Assembly (NCBI GenBank): GCA_965370955.1
Contig: CBDUWP010000071.1
Location: forward strand, 1 to 7,493
DNA: 7,493 bases
Source: CBDUWP01 sp965370955
GTDB taxonomy: Bacteria; Planctomycetota; Phycisphaerae; Sedimentisphaerales; Anaerobacaceae
Reading direction: 5' to 3'
Positions 1 through 6,219 of this stretch are shown here, piece after piece. The notes beneath the pieces are model-generated. The model was not told where the DNA came from. It did no database searches and saw only the letters and a program-made list of their open reading frames with translations. The stretch's first letter is position 1. Every line of letters starts with the position of its first letter. The translations under genes were made by a program, and so were the position numbers.

Positions 1-38
1 TCACTCCGTGCTGGGCGTGTTCTCATCCCTCCAAAAAA

Positions 39-125
39 CGGAGAAGGCGGGATTCGAACCCGCGGTACGGAATCCCGTACACAGCCATTCCAAGACTGCA
101 CCTTAAGCCACTCGGACACCTCTCC
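39..125 (-). tRNA. tRNA-Ser, anticodon GGA
   Basis: Reading the minus strand, a complete class II tRNA is visible. The acceptor stem GGAGAGG pairs with CTTCTCC with one G-U pair. A D-arm follows, then the anticodon stem CAGTC/GGCTG around the loop TTGGAAT. This places anticodon GGA at bases 89-91, which reads UCC and UCU. The long variable arm is a perfect 6-bp hairpin (GTACGG, GATT, CCGTAC), as expected for serine tRNAs, and the T-arm GCGGGTTCGAATCCCGC is canonical. The discriminator base is G at 39. CCA is not encoded; a run of six T follows directly, so CCA must be added after transcription. The gene is divergent from mcsB. Confidence 0.97.
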
Positions 126-152
126 AACAAACAATCAAAAGCTCAAGATAGA

Positions 153-181
153 TTTATACAAAAAAAACACTGAAACATCAA
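153..181 (-). promoter_or_regulatory. sigma70-type promoter of tRNA-Ser
   Basis: On the minus strand, TTGATG (176-181) and TATAAA (153-158) are separated by exactly 17 bases. The -10 box ends 27 bases before the mature tRNA 5' end, leaving room for a leader of about 20 bases to be trimmed by RNase P. Position and spacing are convincing; activity is inferred. Confidence 0.7.
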
Positions 182-198
182 TTATTAATTGCAAGACC

Positions 199-227
199 TT
201 TACTTTCCACCGCCAAATTCATACAAT
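199..227 (+). promoter_or_regulatory. sigma70-type promoter of mcsB
   Basis: TTTACT (199-204) and TACAAT (222-227) are separated by 17 bases. The predicted transcript would start near 234, giving a 5' leader of about 45 bases before the mcsB ATG. It lies back to back with the tRNA promoter, so the two -35 regions are only about 18 bases apart. No CtsR-like heptad repeat operator is apparent here. Confidence 0.6.
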
Positions 228-279
228 AGCTTTTACTGAGCTCAACATTTTACAGTTACGGGATTATTTTCGCAATAAG

Positions 280-1386
280 ATGAAAATTGCCGGCATACAT
301 AACACGAACAATTGGTTTTCTGACGAAGGGCCTTTTTCAGACGTGGTCATATCGTCCAGAATTCGCCTAGCCCGAAATCTGGCTGGCTTTCCATTTACCT
401 CGAAATGTGCAATGCCGGACAAGCAAGTCATTCTCGATAAATTGCTAAACACCTTTGAGAATCTCGACCTCGGTGAAGAGCTGTTTTTCGCCTCTATCGA
501 TAAGACCAAACAATTAGACCGCCAGCTCCTCGTTGAGCGTCACCTTATCAGTACAGATTTAGCCAAAGCCAGCGGCCCCCGAGCCGTTGCAATCGCGCCG
601 AAAAAACATTTCACCGCCATGATCAACGAAGAAGATCATTTACGGATGCAAATTATCAAGCCGGGCTTGCAGCTCAAAAAATGCTTCGCCGACATTGACA
701 CCATAGACGACATGGTTGAAGCCAAAAATCATTACAGCTTTCACAAAAAATATGGCTATTTAACTGCCTGCCTAACAAACGTCGGCACAGGCATTAGAGC
801 TTCTGTCATGCTTCATTTGCCTGCATTAAAAATCACAGGCAAGATCCAGCATTTCATCAACGCCGCCAAAGATATGAATCTCGCAGTTCGCGGTTTTTTT
901 GGTGAGGGTTCACGAGCGGTCGGCGATTTTTATCAACTGTCGAACCATCAAACACTCGGCATAACAGAAACTCAAATCGTTAAAATGATGCAAGATACCA
1001 TTGTTCCGGAAATAATCCATTACGAAAACAAAGCCAGACAGCAGCTTTTCGACAAGCACCACATGAACATTTTTGACGACAAAATTGTCCGCGCCCTAGC
1101 CCTATTAACAAACGCTCATCTGATCAGTTCTCACGAAGCGTTACAATTATTGAGTCAGCTTCGCCTTGGCATCAGCATTCACAATCGCTACGGCAATAAA
1201 ACTGCTGCCCTTTGCCGCATTGGCCAATTAAAAGAAAACAGTTCGCACAATTTTTCCATAGCCACAATCAACCAGCTTTTCACCTCCACTTTGCCCGCCC
1301 ATTTACAGATCAATCACGGCAAGAGTTTAACTGCCACCGATCGCGATATCCTAAGAGCTAGGATAATTCGATCAGCCCTAAGTTAA
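280..1386 (+). CDS. mcsB: Protein arginine kinase McsB (ATP:guanido phosphotransferase family)
   Basis: The 368-residue product matches the usual McsB length (about 360). Family knowledge: McsB phosphorylates arginine on misfolded proteins and repressors, marking substrates for ClpCP in the cytoplasm. Visible in order are the SSRIRLARN phosphagen-kinase motif (25-33), the catalytic NEEDH motif (116-120), the GTGIRASVMLHLPAL nucleotide-site block (169-183), RGFFGEGS (204-211) followed by LSNHQTLG, and a C-terminal RDILRA (355-360). The last fits the RDxxRA phosphoarginine-sensing motif typical of McsB. The conserved active-site cysteine is kept (Cys164), but the usual CPTN reads CLTN. The ATG at 280 leaves about 16 residues before the family's EGP/SDVV block, as in other McsB proteins, although no good Shine-Dalgarno precedes it. 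No mcsA, ctsR or clpC lies beside it; it appears to be transcribed alone from its own promoter. Confidence 0.93.
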   Translation: MKIAGIHNTNNWFSDEGPFSDVVISSRIRLARNLAGFPFTSKCAMPDKQVILDKLLNTFENLDLGEELFFASIDKTKQLDRQLLVERHLISTDLAKASGPRAVAIAPKKHFTAMINEEDHLRMQIIKPGLQLKKCFADIDTIDDMVEAKNHYSFHKKYGYLTACLTNVGTGIRASVMLHLPALKITGKIQHFINAAKDMNLAVRGFFGEGSRAVGDFYQLSNHQTLGITETQIVKMMQDTIVPEIIHYENKARQQLFDKHHMNIFDDKIVRALALLTNAHLISSHEALQLLSQLRLGISIHNRYGNKTAALCRIGQLKENSSHNFSIATINQLFTSTLPAHLQINHGKSLTATDRDILRARIIRSALS

Positions 1387-1496
1387 ACTGCACTTGGGCC
1401 GATAAATAAAGCGTTCATCATTGGCTGCACTATTTAATAGCCCCGAGATCGCAAAAACATGCTATTTTTTCATTTTTTTCATTTTTTTTGCTTTTT

Positions 1497-1526
1497 TTGC
1501 ATCTTTCTTAAATATTTCACAATAAT
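1497..1526 (+). promoter_or_regulatory. Possible promoter of the receiver-pseudokinase gene
   Basis: TTGCAT (1497-1502) and AATAAT (1521-1526) are 18 bases apart, directly downstream of the T-tract array. The -35 match is weak (3 of 6) and the overlapping TAATAT at 1523 is an alternative -10. If used, the leader would be about 75-80 bases and would contain the C-runs and the start-site hairpin. Confidence 0.33.
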
Positions 1527-1592
1527 ATTCAAACCCCGCCCCCGAAAAAACCGAAAGATATCTCTAGGAGTTAGGATTTCAACAATAATTTA

Positions 1593-1607
1593 ATACCGTG
1601 GGGGTAT
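1593..1607 (+). promoter_or_regulatory. G-run ribosome binding site inside a small hairpin
   Basis: The only purine-rich stretch at proper distance from the ATG at 1611 is GTGGGGG (1598-1604), 6 bases upstream. It is enclosed by a 5-bp inverted repeat, ATACC (1593-1597) with GGTAT (1603-1607). The same G-run can alternatively pair with AACCCC (1532-1537) or CCCCC (1539-1543) upstream. Either pairing would cover the binding site, so control of translation is conceivable but unproven. Confidence 0.4.
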
Positions 1608-1610
1608 CAA

Positions 1611-2885
1611 ATGAAAGATCGCATTAGAAGAATCATCATTATTGATGATAATGATAGTATCCACTCAGACTTTGCATCCATTTTGGGCAAACAGAAGGAA
1701 GACACATCAAAATTGGATGCTCTTGGCTCAGCTCTTTTTAGTAATGACAGCTCTGACAATACTCAGCTCGCCACAGACAATCAATATGATCTTGGCTTTG
1801 CCTCTCAGGGACAGGATGGTTTTGAGATGGTCAAGCAAGCCCTCGCCGACGGCAAGCCCTATGAGTTAGCTTTCGTTGACATGCGTATGCCTCCGGGCTG
1901 GGATGGTTTAGAGACCATCAAGCACATTTGGTCTGTTGATCCTGAGATACAGGTAGTCATTTGCACCGCCTATTCGGATTATTCATGGGAAGATATTGTC
2001 GCTGAATTAGGTGATACTGACAATTTACTGATATTGAAAAAGCCTTTTGACATTATAGAAGTCACTCAGCTTGCCAGCGTATTGACAGGCAAATGGCTTT
2101 ACGCTCAAATGATTGCGGAGAAATTGCAGAATCTCAATAACACCATAGAGTTGAAGTCCACAGAACTTGATCAAGCGAATAAAAAGCGAGAAGAGCTTTT
2201 GCAGGCCATGCGTAGTGAAATCAGATGTCCCGCAGAGGGCATTGCTGGTCTTCTCACTCTCACACTTGATGCCAATTTGCCGATGCCGATTTCCAATTAC
2301 ATATCGACAGCCAAATCGTCAACAGATGTCCTTTTAGCGATAATAAACGACATTGAGGACATAGACAATCTTGAGCATGGCCTAGCCATCAAACTAGATA
2401 AAGCTGACGTCTCATTAACTGAACTCCTCGATCACGTCAAGGAGCTCATGAATCAGCTCGGCGAACCAAAGAATGTCACCTTCAACATAAACATTGATCC
2501 TTCTGTTCAGGAAACCATATTTTCTGACCACACTAGGCTGTTTCAGTTTTTCATCAGCACCATGAGCAGTATGTTAAGATTCACTCAGGATGGCAACATA
2601 AATGTTTCTGTCAATGAGGTCACCGACGAAGAAACTGGCATCATCCAGATTTACATCAAGAGTGACTGTACAATGTCAAAAGACAGCTTAGACACGTTCC
2701 GCAATATATTGACAGGCCACGATGAGCACTCGACCAACCTTGACGAATTAGGCGCAGCCGACCATGAGGCCCTGATCATTAAAATGTTGAGCAAAATTCT
2801 TAACATCAGCACCTCGATTTCAGCTCAAAATCAGGGCACAGAGATGTTAATAACTATGGAACTGGCTTTACCTGTAAGCGTTTAA
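1611..2885 (+). CDS. Receiver-domain protein with degenerate histidine-kinase-like module
   Basis: The 424-residue product has two parts. Residues 5-160 are a long-form CheY-like receiver with acidic pair Asp12-Asp13, phosphoacceptor Asp90 in FVDMRMPPGWDG, Thr119 in ICTAYSDYSWED and Lys144 in KKPFD, so it should accept phosphate. A variable insert of roughly 25-50 follows the first helix. Residues 162-200 form a charged helix suited to a coiled coil. Residues 199-420 follow the order of HisKA plus HATPase_c, but RSEIRCPAEGIAG replaces the usual SHEIRTPLNGIIG, with Ser202 where the phosphorylated His should be. The N-box asparagines read as serines (near 317-320, before LRFTQDG), and the glycine-rich G1 and G2 boxes are not recognisable (SDCTMSK; GAADHEAL). 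It therefore looks like an intact gene for a phosphorylation-sensing scaffold or inhibitor rather than a kinase. No transmembrane segment is seen, so it is probably cytoplasmic. No partner kinase lies in the window. Confidence 0.85.
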   Translation: MKDRIRRIIIIDDNDSIHSDFASILGKQKEDTSKLDALGSALFSNDSSDNTQLATDNQYDLGFASQGQDGFEMVKQALADGKPYELAFVDMRMPPGWDGLETIKHIWSVDPEIQVVICTAYSDYSWEDIVAELGDTDNLLILKKPFDIIEVTQLASVLTGKWLYAQMIAEKLQNLNNTIELKSTELDQANKKREELLQAMRSEIRCPAEGIAGLLTLTLDANLPMPISNYISTAKSSTDVLLAIINDIEDIDNLEHGLAIKLDKADVSLTELLDHVKELMNQLGEPKNVTFNINIDPSVQETIFSDHTRLFQFFISTMSSMLRFTQDGNINVSVNEVTDEETGIIQIYIKSDCTMSKDSLDTFRNILTGHDEHSTNLDELGAADHEALIIKMLSKILNISTSISAQNQGTEMLITMELALPVSV

Positions 2886-2924
2886 TTGGCGACAGAGCGA
2901 TTTGTCACCCGATATCAGCCAATT
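2884..2924. terminator. Inverted repeat at the convergent gene junction, possible bidirectional terminator
   Basis: AATTGGC (2884-2890) pairs with GCCAATT (2918-2924), and directly inside the left arm GACA (2891-2894) pairs with TGTC (2903-2906), leaving an 11-base bulge on the right. The structure covers the stop codons of both converging genes (TAA 2883-2885 and minus-strand TGA 2905-2907). There is no T-run on either side, so it is not a standard intrinsic terminator. Confidence 0.3.
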
Positions 2925-5034
2925 CGATGGTTCCTGCGAATCGTTTAACGACCAGCTTTCGCAGATTTTTATTGATTGGTTTGTTTAGCATTGGATCTTT
3001 ATTCACTAGTTGAAAAGCATCTCTTCTAGCGGCCATCATAAGGTCATAATCTTCAACGATATCGGCAATTTTCAGATTAGCGATTCCATGCTGCCTATCG
3101 CTCAGCAGTTCTCCGGGCCCTCTCATTTGGAAATCTTTTTGCGCTATTTCGAAACCGTCATTTGTTTTAACCATCATATCGATTCTTTGTTTTGCAATTT
3201 CGCTATCAGAATCAGACAATAGAAAACAGTATGACTTTTCTTTTCCTCTTCCGATTCGTCCTCTTAGCTGATGCAGTTGCGCAAGCCCAAATCTATCCGC
3301 TGTTTCGATCACCATAACGGTAGCATTTGGCACATCGATTCCCACCTCAATAATAATTGTCGCCACCAGCACATCGATTTTTCCATCGGCGAAATCAGCC
3401 ATAATTTTTTGTTTTTCCTCTGATTTCATTTGCCCATGCACGAATCCAACATTAAATTGTGGAAATATTTTTTCCTTTAGCAGCTTATATTCTTTTTTAG
3501 CCGCCTTGACATTATTTTTATTTTTGCCGTCTGCCGAATTTTCAGCCTCGATTCTCGGATAAACGAAGTAAGCCTGCTGTTTATTTTTTAATTTGTCCTC
3601 GATAAATTTGTAGCATTTGGCCAGATTTTTTTTCTCGACAAATTTTGTCACAATCCCGCCCCTTCCTTTTGGCAGATGCTTTATAACAGATAGATCGAGA
3701 TCCCCGAACGCCGCCATAGTCAATGTTCTCGGTATTGGCGTCGCTGTCATAACTAGACAATGGGGCGAAGATTTTTTGCGTAATTTGCTCCTTTGATGCA
3801 CTCCAAATTTATGCTGTTCATCGATAATAATCAACGCCAGCTTTTTGAATACCACATCCTCGTTTAGGATAGCCACAGTAGACGCGACGATGTCCACTTT
3901 GCCCTCTGCTATTTGTTTTATAATAGCTTGTCGTTTTTTCCCAGCCATTGCCCCGGTCATCAATGTTCGCTTAACCTTACTTCCAGCCAAATATTTTTGC
4001 ATACTTTCAAAATGCTGTTTAGCCAAAATTTCTGTTGGTGCCATGATAGCCACCTGACAACCGCCCGCGATCGCCGCCAGCGCCGCATAGAGTGCCACCG
4101 GCGTTTTCCCACATCCGACATCCCCCTGCAGCAATCGATTCATCGGCACAGGCAGCGCGATATCTTCTGCTATCTGCTTTACCACCTGATTTTGATCTTC
4201 TGTTAGATCAAATGGAAATCTTTTTCTGATCCTGCCATCGAGTCTTTTATCGAGTTTTATCGCGTAAGCAGTCGAGAAATTTTTCACTCTGTACCTTTTC
4301 AGTGCCATTGCCAGCTGCATTAGAAACAGCTCATCATATTTCAATCGCCTTTTCGCCAGAGCCAATTGCTTTTTATTTTTCGGATGATGTATCGCCATAA
4401 AAGCCTTTGCCCTATCGATCAATTGTGCTTTTTTCAGAAACTCATCATCATAAATTTCTTCTATCAGGCTTGGTATATGTTTTAATAGTGGCGTGATAAT
4501 TTTTTTTATTTGCCTGCTGGACAATTTCGCTGTCGCCTTGTATACGCCTCCTGAAAGACAATCAGCTGGTTTTAGCTCTTGTGATTGCTGTTGGTCTAGT
4601 ATAACAAATTCGGGATTGGTCAATTGCAGGCCACTTTTGTATAGAGCCATTTTTCCGCTAGCCATTATCATTTGTCCCGGTTCGATTTGTTTTTGGAGAT
4701 ATCCACCATTGAACCACACGATTTTGCAGGCAGCTGTTTCATCAGCCACGACAGCCTCGAACATTTTCGGCCTTGCCCACATCAGATAATCTGTCGACTC
4801 GATTTGCCCTAAGATGGTGACATCTTGTTTTGGCTTAGCGTTTGCTATTTTTACTTGCTTTGGTATAAAGACCCAGTCTCTCGGAAAATATCCGAGTAGA
4901 TCTGTAATGGTTTCGATGCCGAACTTTTGAAAAATTTTTGCTTTTGAGGGTCCAACTCCTGTCAAAAATTGAACTGGCATTTGTTTGTCATATTTTTGTT
5001 TTTTTTGCTGTTGACTTGGCATAAGATTTTTCAT
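2905..5034 (-). CDS. recG: ATP-dependent DNA helicase RecG
   Basis: RecG is a superfamily 2 double-stranded DNA translocase that remodels stalled replication forks and branched recombination intermediates. From the ATG at 5034 the product is 709 residues, close to the family norm of about 690. Numbered from that start, it shows an N-terminal FLTGVGPSKAK helix-hairpin-helix-like segment (23-33), a wedge/OB-fold (about 70-147), Walker A GDVGCGKT (304-311), APTEILAKQHF (332-342), the DEQH box in IIDEQHKFGV (403-412), TATPIPRT (430-437), IEVGIDVPNA (562-571), LHQLRGRIGRG (587-597), and the RGPGE loop with RQHG near 638-650. The C-terminus ends in the expected RF...LADIG. An upstream in-frame start at 5088 would overlap the permease by 52 bases; the ATG at 5034 is preferred because it follows the permease TAA by 2 bases. 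No clear Shine-Dalgarno precedes it, suggesting translational coupling. Motif Ib is atypical: ASTVA stands where GTHA is usual. Confidence 0.95.
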   Translation of the reverse strand: MKNLMPSQQQKKQKYDKQMPVQFLTGVGPSKAKIFQKFGIETITDLLGYFPRDWVFIPKQVKIANAKPKQDVTILGQIESTDYLMWARPKMFEAVVADETAACKIVWFNGGYLQKQIEPGQMIMASGKMALYKSGLQLTNPEFVILDQQQSQELKPADCLSGGVYKATAKLSSRQIKKIITPLLKHIPSLIEEIYDDEFLKKAQLIDRAKAFMAIHHPKNKKQLALAKRRLKYDELFLMQLAMALKRYRVKNFSTAYAIKLDKRLDGRIRKRFPFDLTEDQNQVVKQIAEDIALPVPMNRLLQGDVGCGKTPVALYAALAAIAGGCQVAIMAPTEILAKQHFESMQKYLAGSKVKRTLMTGAMAGKKRQAIIKQIAEGKVDIVASTVAILNEDVVFKKLALIIIDEQHKFGVHQRSKLRKKSSPHCLVMTATPIPRTLTMAAFGDLDLSVIKHLPKGRGGIVTKFVEKKNLAKCYKFIEDKLKNKQQAYFVYPRIEAENSADGKNKNNVKAAKKEYKLLKEKIFPQFNVGFVHGQMKSEEKQKIMADFADGKIDVLVATIIIEVGIDVPNATVMVIETADRFGLAQLHQLRGRIGRGKEKSYCFLLSDSDSEIAKQRIDMMVKTNDGFEIAQKDFQMRGPGELLSDRQHGIANLKIADIVEDYDLMMAARRDAFQLVNKDPMLNKPINKNLRKLVVKRFAGTIELADIG

Positions 5035-5036
5035 AT

Positions 5037-5777
5037 TTAGAACAATAGTTTGATTGCGGCCGCAGCCGATGCCAGCTGTACTAGGCAATTAAATTTCGTC
5101 TGATTGATTCTTTTCAGGCACCACAATCCTGTCAATCCTCCAATTAGTATTACAGGCAGCATGATTAGGCTTATCTGCAGCGAGCTGATTGTCAACAACC
5201 CGCCTTTAATATATAGCGGCAATTTGATCCAGTTAACGATACAGAAGAACCACGCTGCTGTCGGAATAAATTCATCTTTGGATAAGCCGTATACTAGGAA
5301 ATAGATAATTGCCACAGCCGACCCGACATTTGCCATCACGCTTGTCACTCCCACTATAAATCCTAGAATAACAGCGAACCACAATTGATGCGGTATTTTT
5401 TTTTCAAGATTTTTTATTTTAGTTCGGACGAAGTTCAAGATTAGTGACACGATAATTATCGTCCCTATGATTGGATATAGCTTTTGGTCATCGACTCTCC
5501 CGATAGCATAATACCCCGCTATTACGCCGCAAAATGTGGCAGGCAGTAGTTTAGCGATATGTTTCCATTGTACTTTTTTTCTATAGTAGTGGATAGCAAA
5601 CAGATCCGCTGTTATTAGAAACGCCAGTACGATTCCGAGTGACATTTTCGCCGGCATAATCATCGCCGCCATCGGCACTACTATGATATTAGCTCCTGCA
5701 AGCCCTGCTTTTGAGGCTCCTATTAGAAATGCCCCTAAAATTAAGACTGCCAGATCGAGTTGACTAAATTGGTCCAT
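5037..5777 (-). CDS. TauE/SafE-family membrane permease (putative sulfite/organosulfonate or other anion exporter)
   Basis: The 246-residue product is almost wholly hydrophobic with seven to eight predicted membrane segments. The first half carries the family signature ASKAGLAGANIIVVP (21-35). The second, homologous half carries GVTSVMANVGSAVAIIY (143-159). A basic loop (RTKIKNLEKKIPHQ, 118-131) separates the two halves, and the arrangement and length fit the TauE/SafE family. Substrates vary and cannot be read from sequence; sulfite, sulfonates and other small anions are known for relatives. The ATG at 5777 is weakly supported by an AGG about 9 bases upstream. The gene precedes recG with a 2-base gap, so the two are likely co-transcribed, which looks like a positional rather than functional link. 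Confidence 0.85.
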   Translation of the reverse strand: MDQFSQLDLAVLILGAFLIGASKAGLAGANIIVVPMAAMIMPAKMSLGIVLAFLITADLFAIHYYRKKVQWKHIAKLLPATFCGVIAGYYAIGRVDDQKLYPIIGTIIIVSLILNFVRTKIKNLEKKIPHQLWFAVILGFIVGVTSVMANVGSAVAIIYFLVYGLSKDEFIPTAAWFFCIVNWIKLPLYIKGGLLTISSLQISLIMLPVILIGGLTGLWCLKRINQTKFNCLVQLASAAAAIKLLF

Positions 5778-5803
5778 AGATTTCAGCCTGATTTTGCATT
5801 TAT

Positions 5804-5809
5804 TTTATA
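5804..5809 (-). promoter_or_regulatory. Possible -10 element for the permease-recG transcript
   Basis: A TATAAA on the minus strand lies 26 bases before the permease ATG. No good -35 hexamer is found 16-18 bases further upstream, so this is only a candidate. Confidence 0.25.
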
Positions 5810-5943
5810 GAATTACAATTTCTGTTCATTCCATACTATCTTCAAATGCCGTCATCCTGCAAGCCTTTATATCTAAATATTGCATAGTTATCCACTATTC
5901 GATCGTTGATTAACATTTGCATCATCGTTACTACTCTGTCCAT

Positions 5944-6058
5944 TGAGCTGGATGTTGCCTGTCCTCCGAAGCCGGATACTAAATCCACTTCGGTGCCTGA
6001 GCCGGATGCTGCCTGTCCTCCGAAGCCCGCAGGGCGACTGTCGAAGCTCGAAGTTCGG
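5944..6058 (+). repeat. Paired GC-rich 30-base repeat forming hairpins (REP-like)
   Basis: Bases 5944-5973 recur at 5998-6027 with only two T/C differences, a period of 54 bases. Each copy opens a hairpin. In the first, CCGAAG (5966-5971) pairs with CTTCGG (5988-5993) and GGAT with ATCC inside it. In the second, GCCC-GCA-GGGC (6025-6035) is nested within CCGAA (6020-6024) and TTCGG (6054-6058). The cluster is markedly more GC-rich than its surroundings. It resembles short palindromic intergenic repeats of the REP/MITE kind; genome-wide copy number cannot be seen here. Confidence 0.7.
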
Positions 6059-6072
6059 CGAAGGGGGAAGCC

Positions 6073-6112
6073 TGTCGAAATGTGTCGAAGTATGTCGAAA
6101 TTAGGCGAACAT
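6073..6112 (+). repeat. Four decamer repeats, TGTCGAAATN-like, in exact 10-base register
   Basis: TGTCGAAATG, TGTCGAAGTA, TGTCGAAATT and the divergent AGGCGAACAT follow each other without gaps. Related CGAAG words occur just upstream at 6042, 6049 and 6059. The array is followed by TCG and a run of eight T. It abuts the paired 30-base repeats and probably belongs to the same element. Confidence 0.65.
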
Positions 6113-6219
6113 TCGTTTTTTTTGCTCTCACCGGAGTTTTGAGTGGAAAAAAGGAAATTAGCGTTTTGGTTTGCTATAAGTATCGCAGCCCTATGCCCAA
6201 TTGTTTTTGTTTGTGTTTA

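Larger units (their letters stand above)
1387..1610 (+). other. Intergenic region with helically spaced T-tracts
   Basis: This 224-base gap carries no gene. Its centre has T-runs of 6, 7, 8 and 7 at 1465-1470, 1473-1479, 1482-1489 and 1492-1498, with centres about 8.5 to 9.5 bases apart. This approximates helical phasing of A-tracts on the other strand and would be expected to bend the DNA. Downstream are two C-runs (1534-1537 and 1539-1543), an isolated TAGGAG (1565-1570) with no suitable start codon, and the leader hairpin of the next gene. No intrinsic terminator for mcsB with a proper stem plus U-run is evident, although the T-tracts could contribute to one. Confidence 0.6.
5778..6219. 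other. Gene-free stretch between the permease and PEP-CTERM genes
   Basis: Apart from the repeat cluster at 5944-6112, this 442-base region has no supported gene. It holds the start-side sequences of the permease gene, a near-consensus DnaA box (TTATCCACT, 5888-5896), a T8 run after the repeats, and the sequence downstream of the PEP-CTERM stop codon. No intrinsic terminator is clear for that gene. A 78-codon plus-strand reading frame here is produced by the repeats and is not considered real. Confidence 0.6.

Noticed and set aside
1..38. Possible short gene or RNA after tRNA-Ser (minus-strand GGAGGGATG)
   Set aside because: The GGAGGG touches the ATG, so it cannot serve as a ribosome binding site for it, and only eight codons are visible before the window edge; no SRP RNA or second tRNA can be supported.
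5035..5088. Longer RecG start at 5088 (18 extra residues)
   Set aside because: It would overlap the permease by 52 bases, adds a Cys/Gly-rich tail not typical of RecG, and the ATG at 5034 fits the coupled junction.
5944..6112. CRISPR array
   Set aside because: The repeats are 30 bases with only two copies, spacing is filled by related hairpin sequence rather than unique spacers, and the rest is a gapless decamer array; no cas genes.
5906..6142. 78-codon plus-strand reading frame across the repeat cluster
   Set aside because: Its only pattern (a doubled ACPPKP) comes directly from the 54-base DNA repeat, it has no ribosome binding site, and its composition is unlike a real protein.
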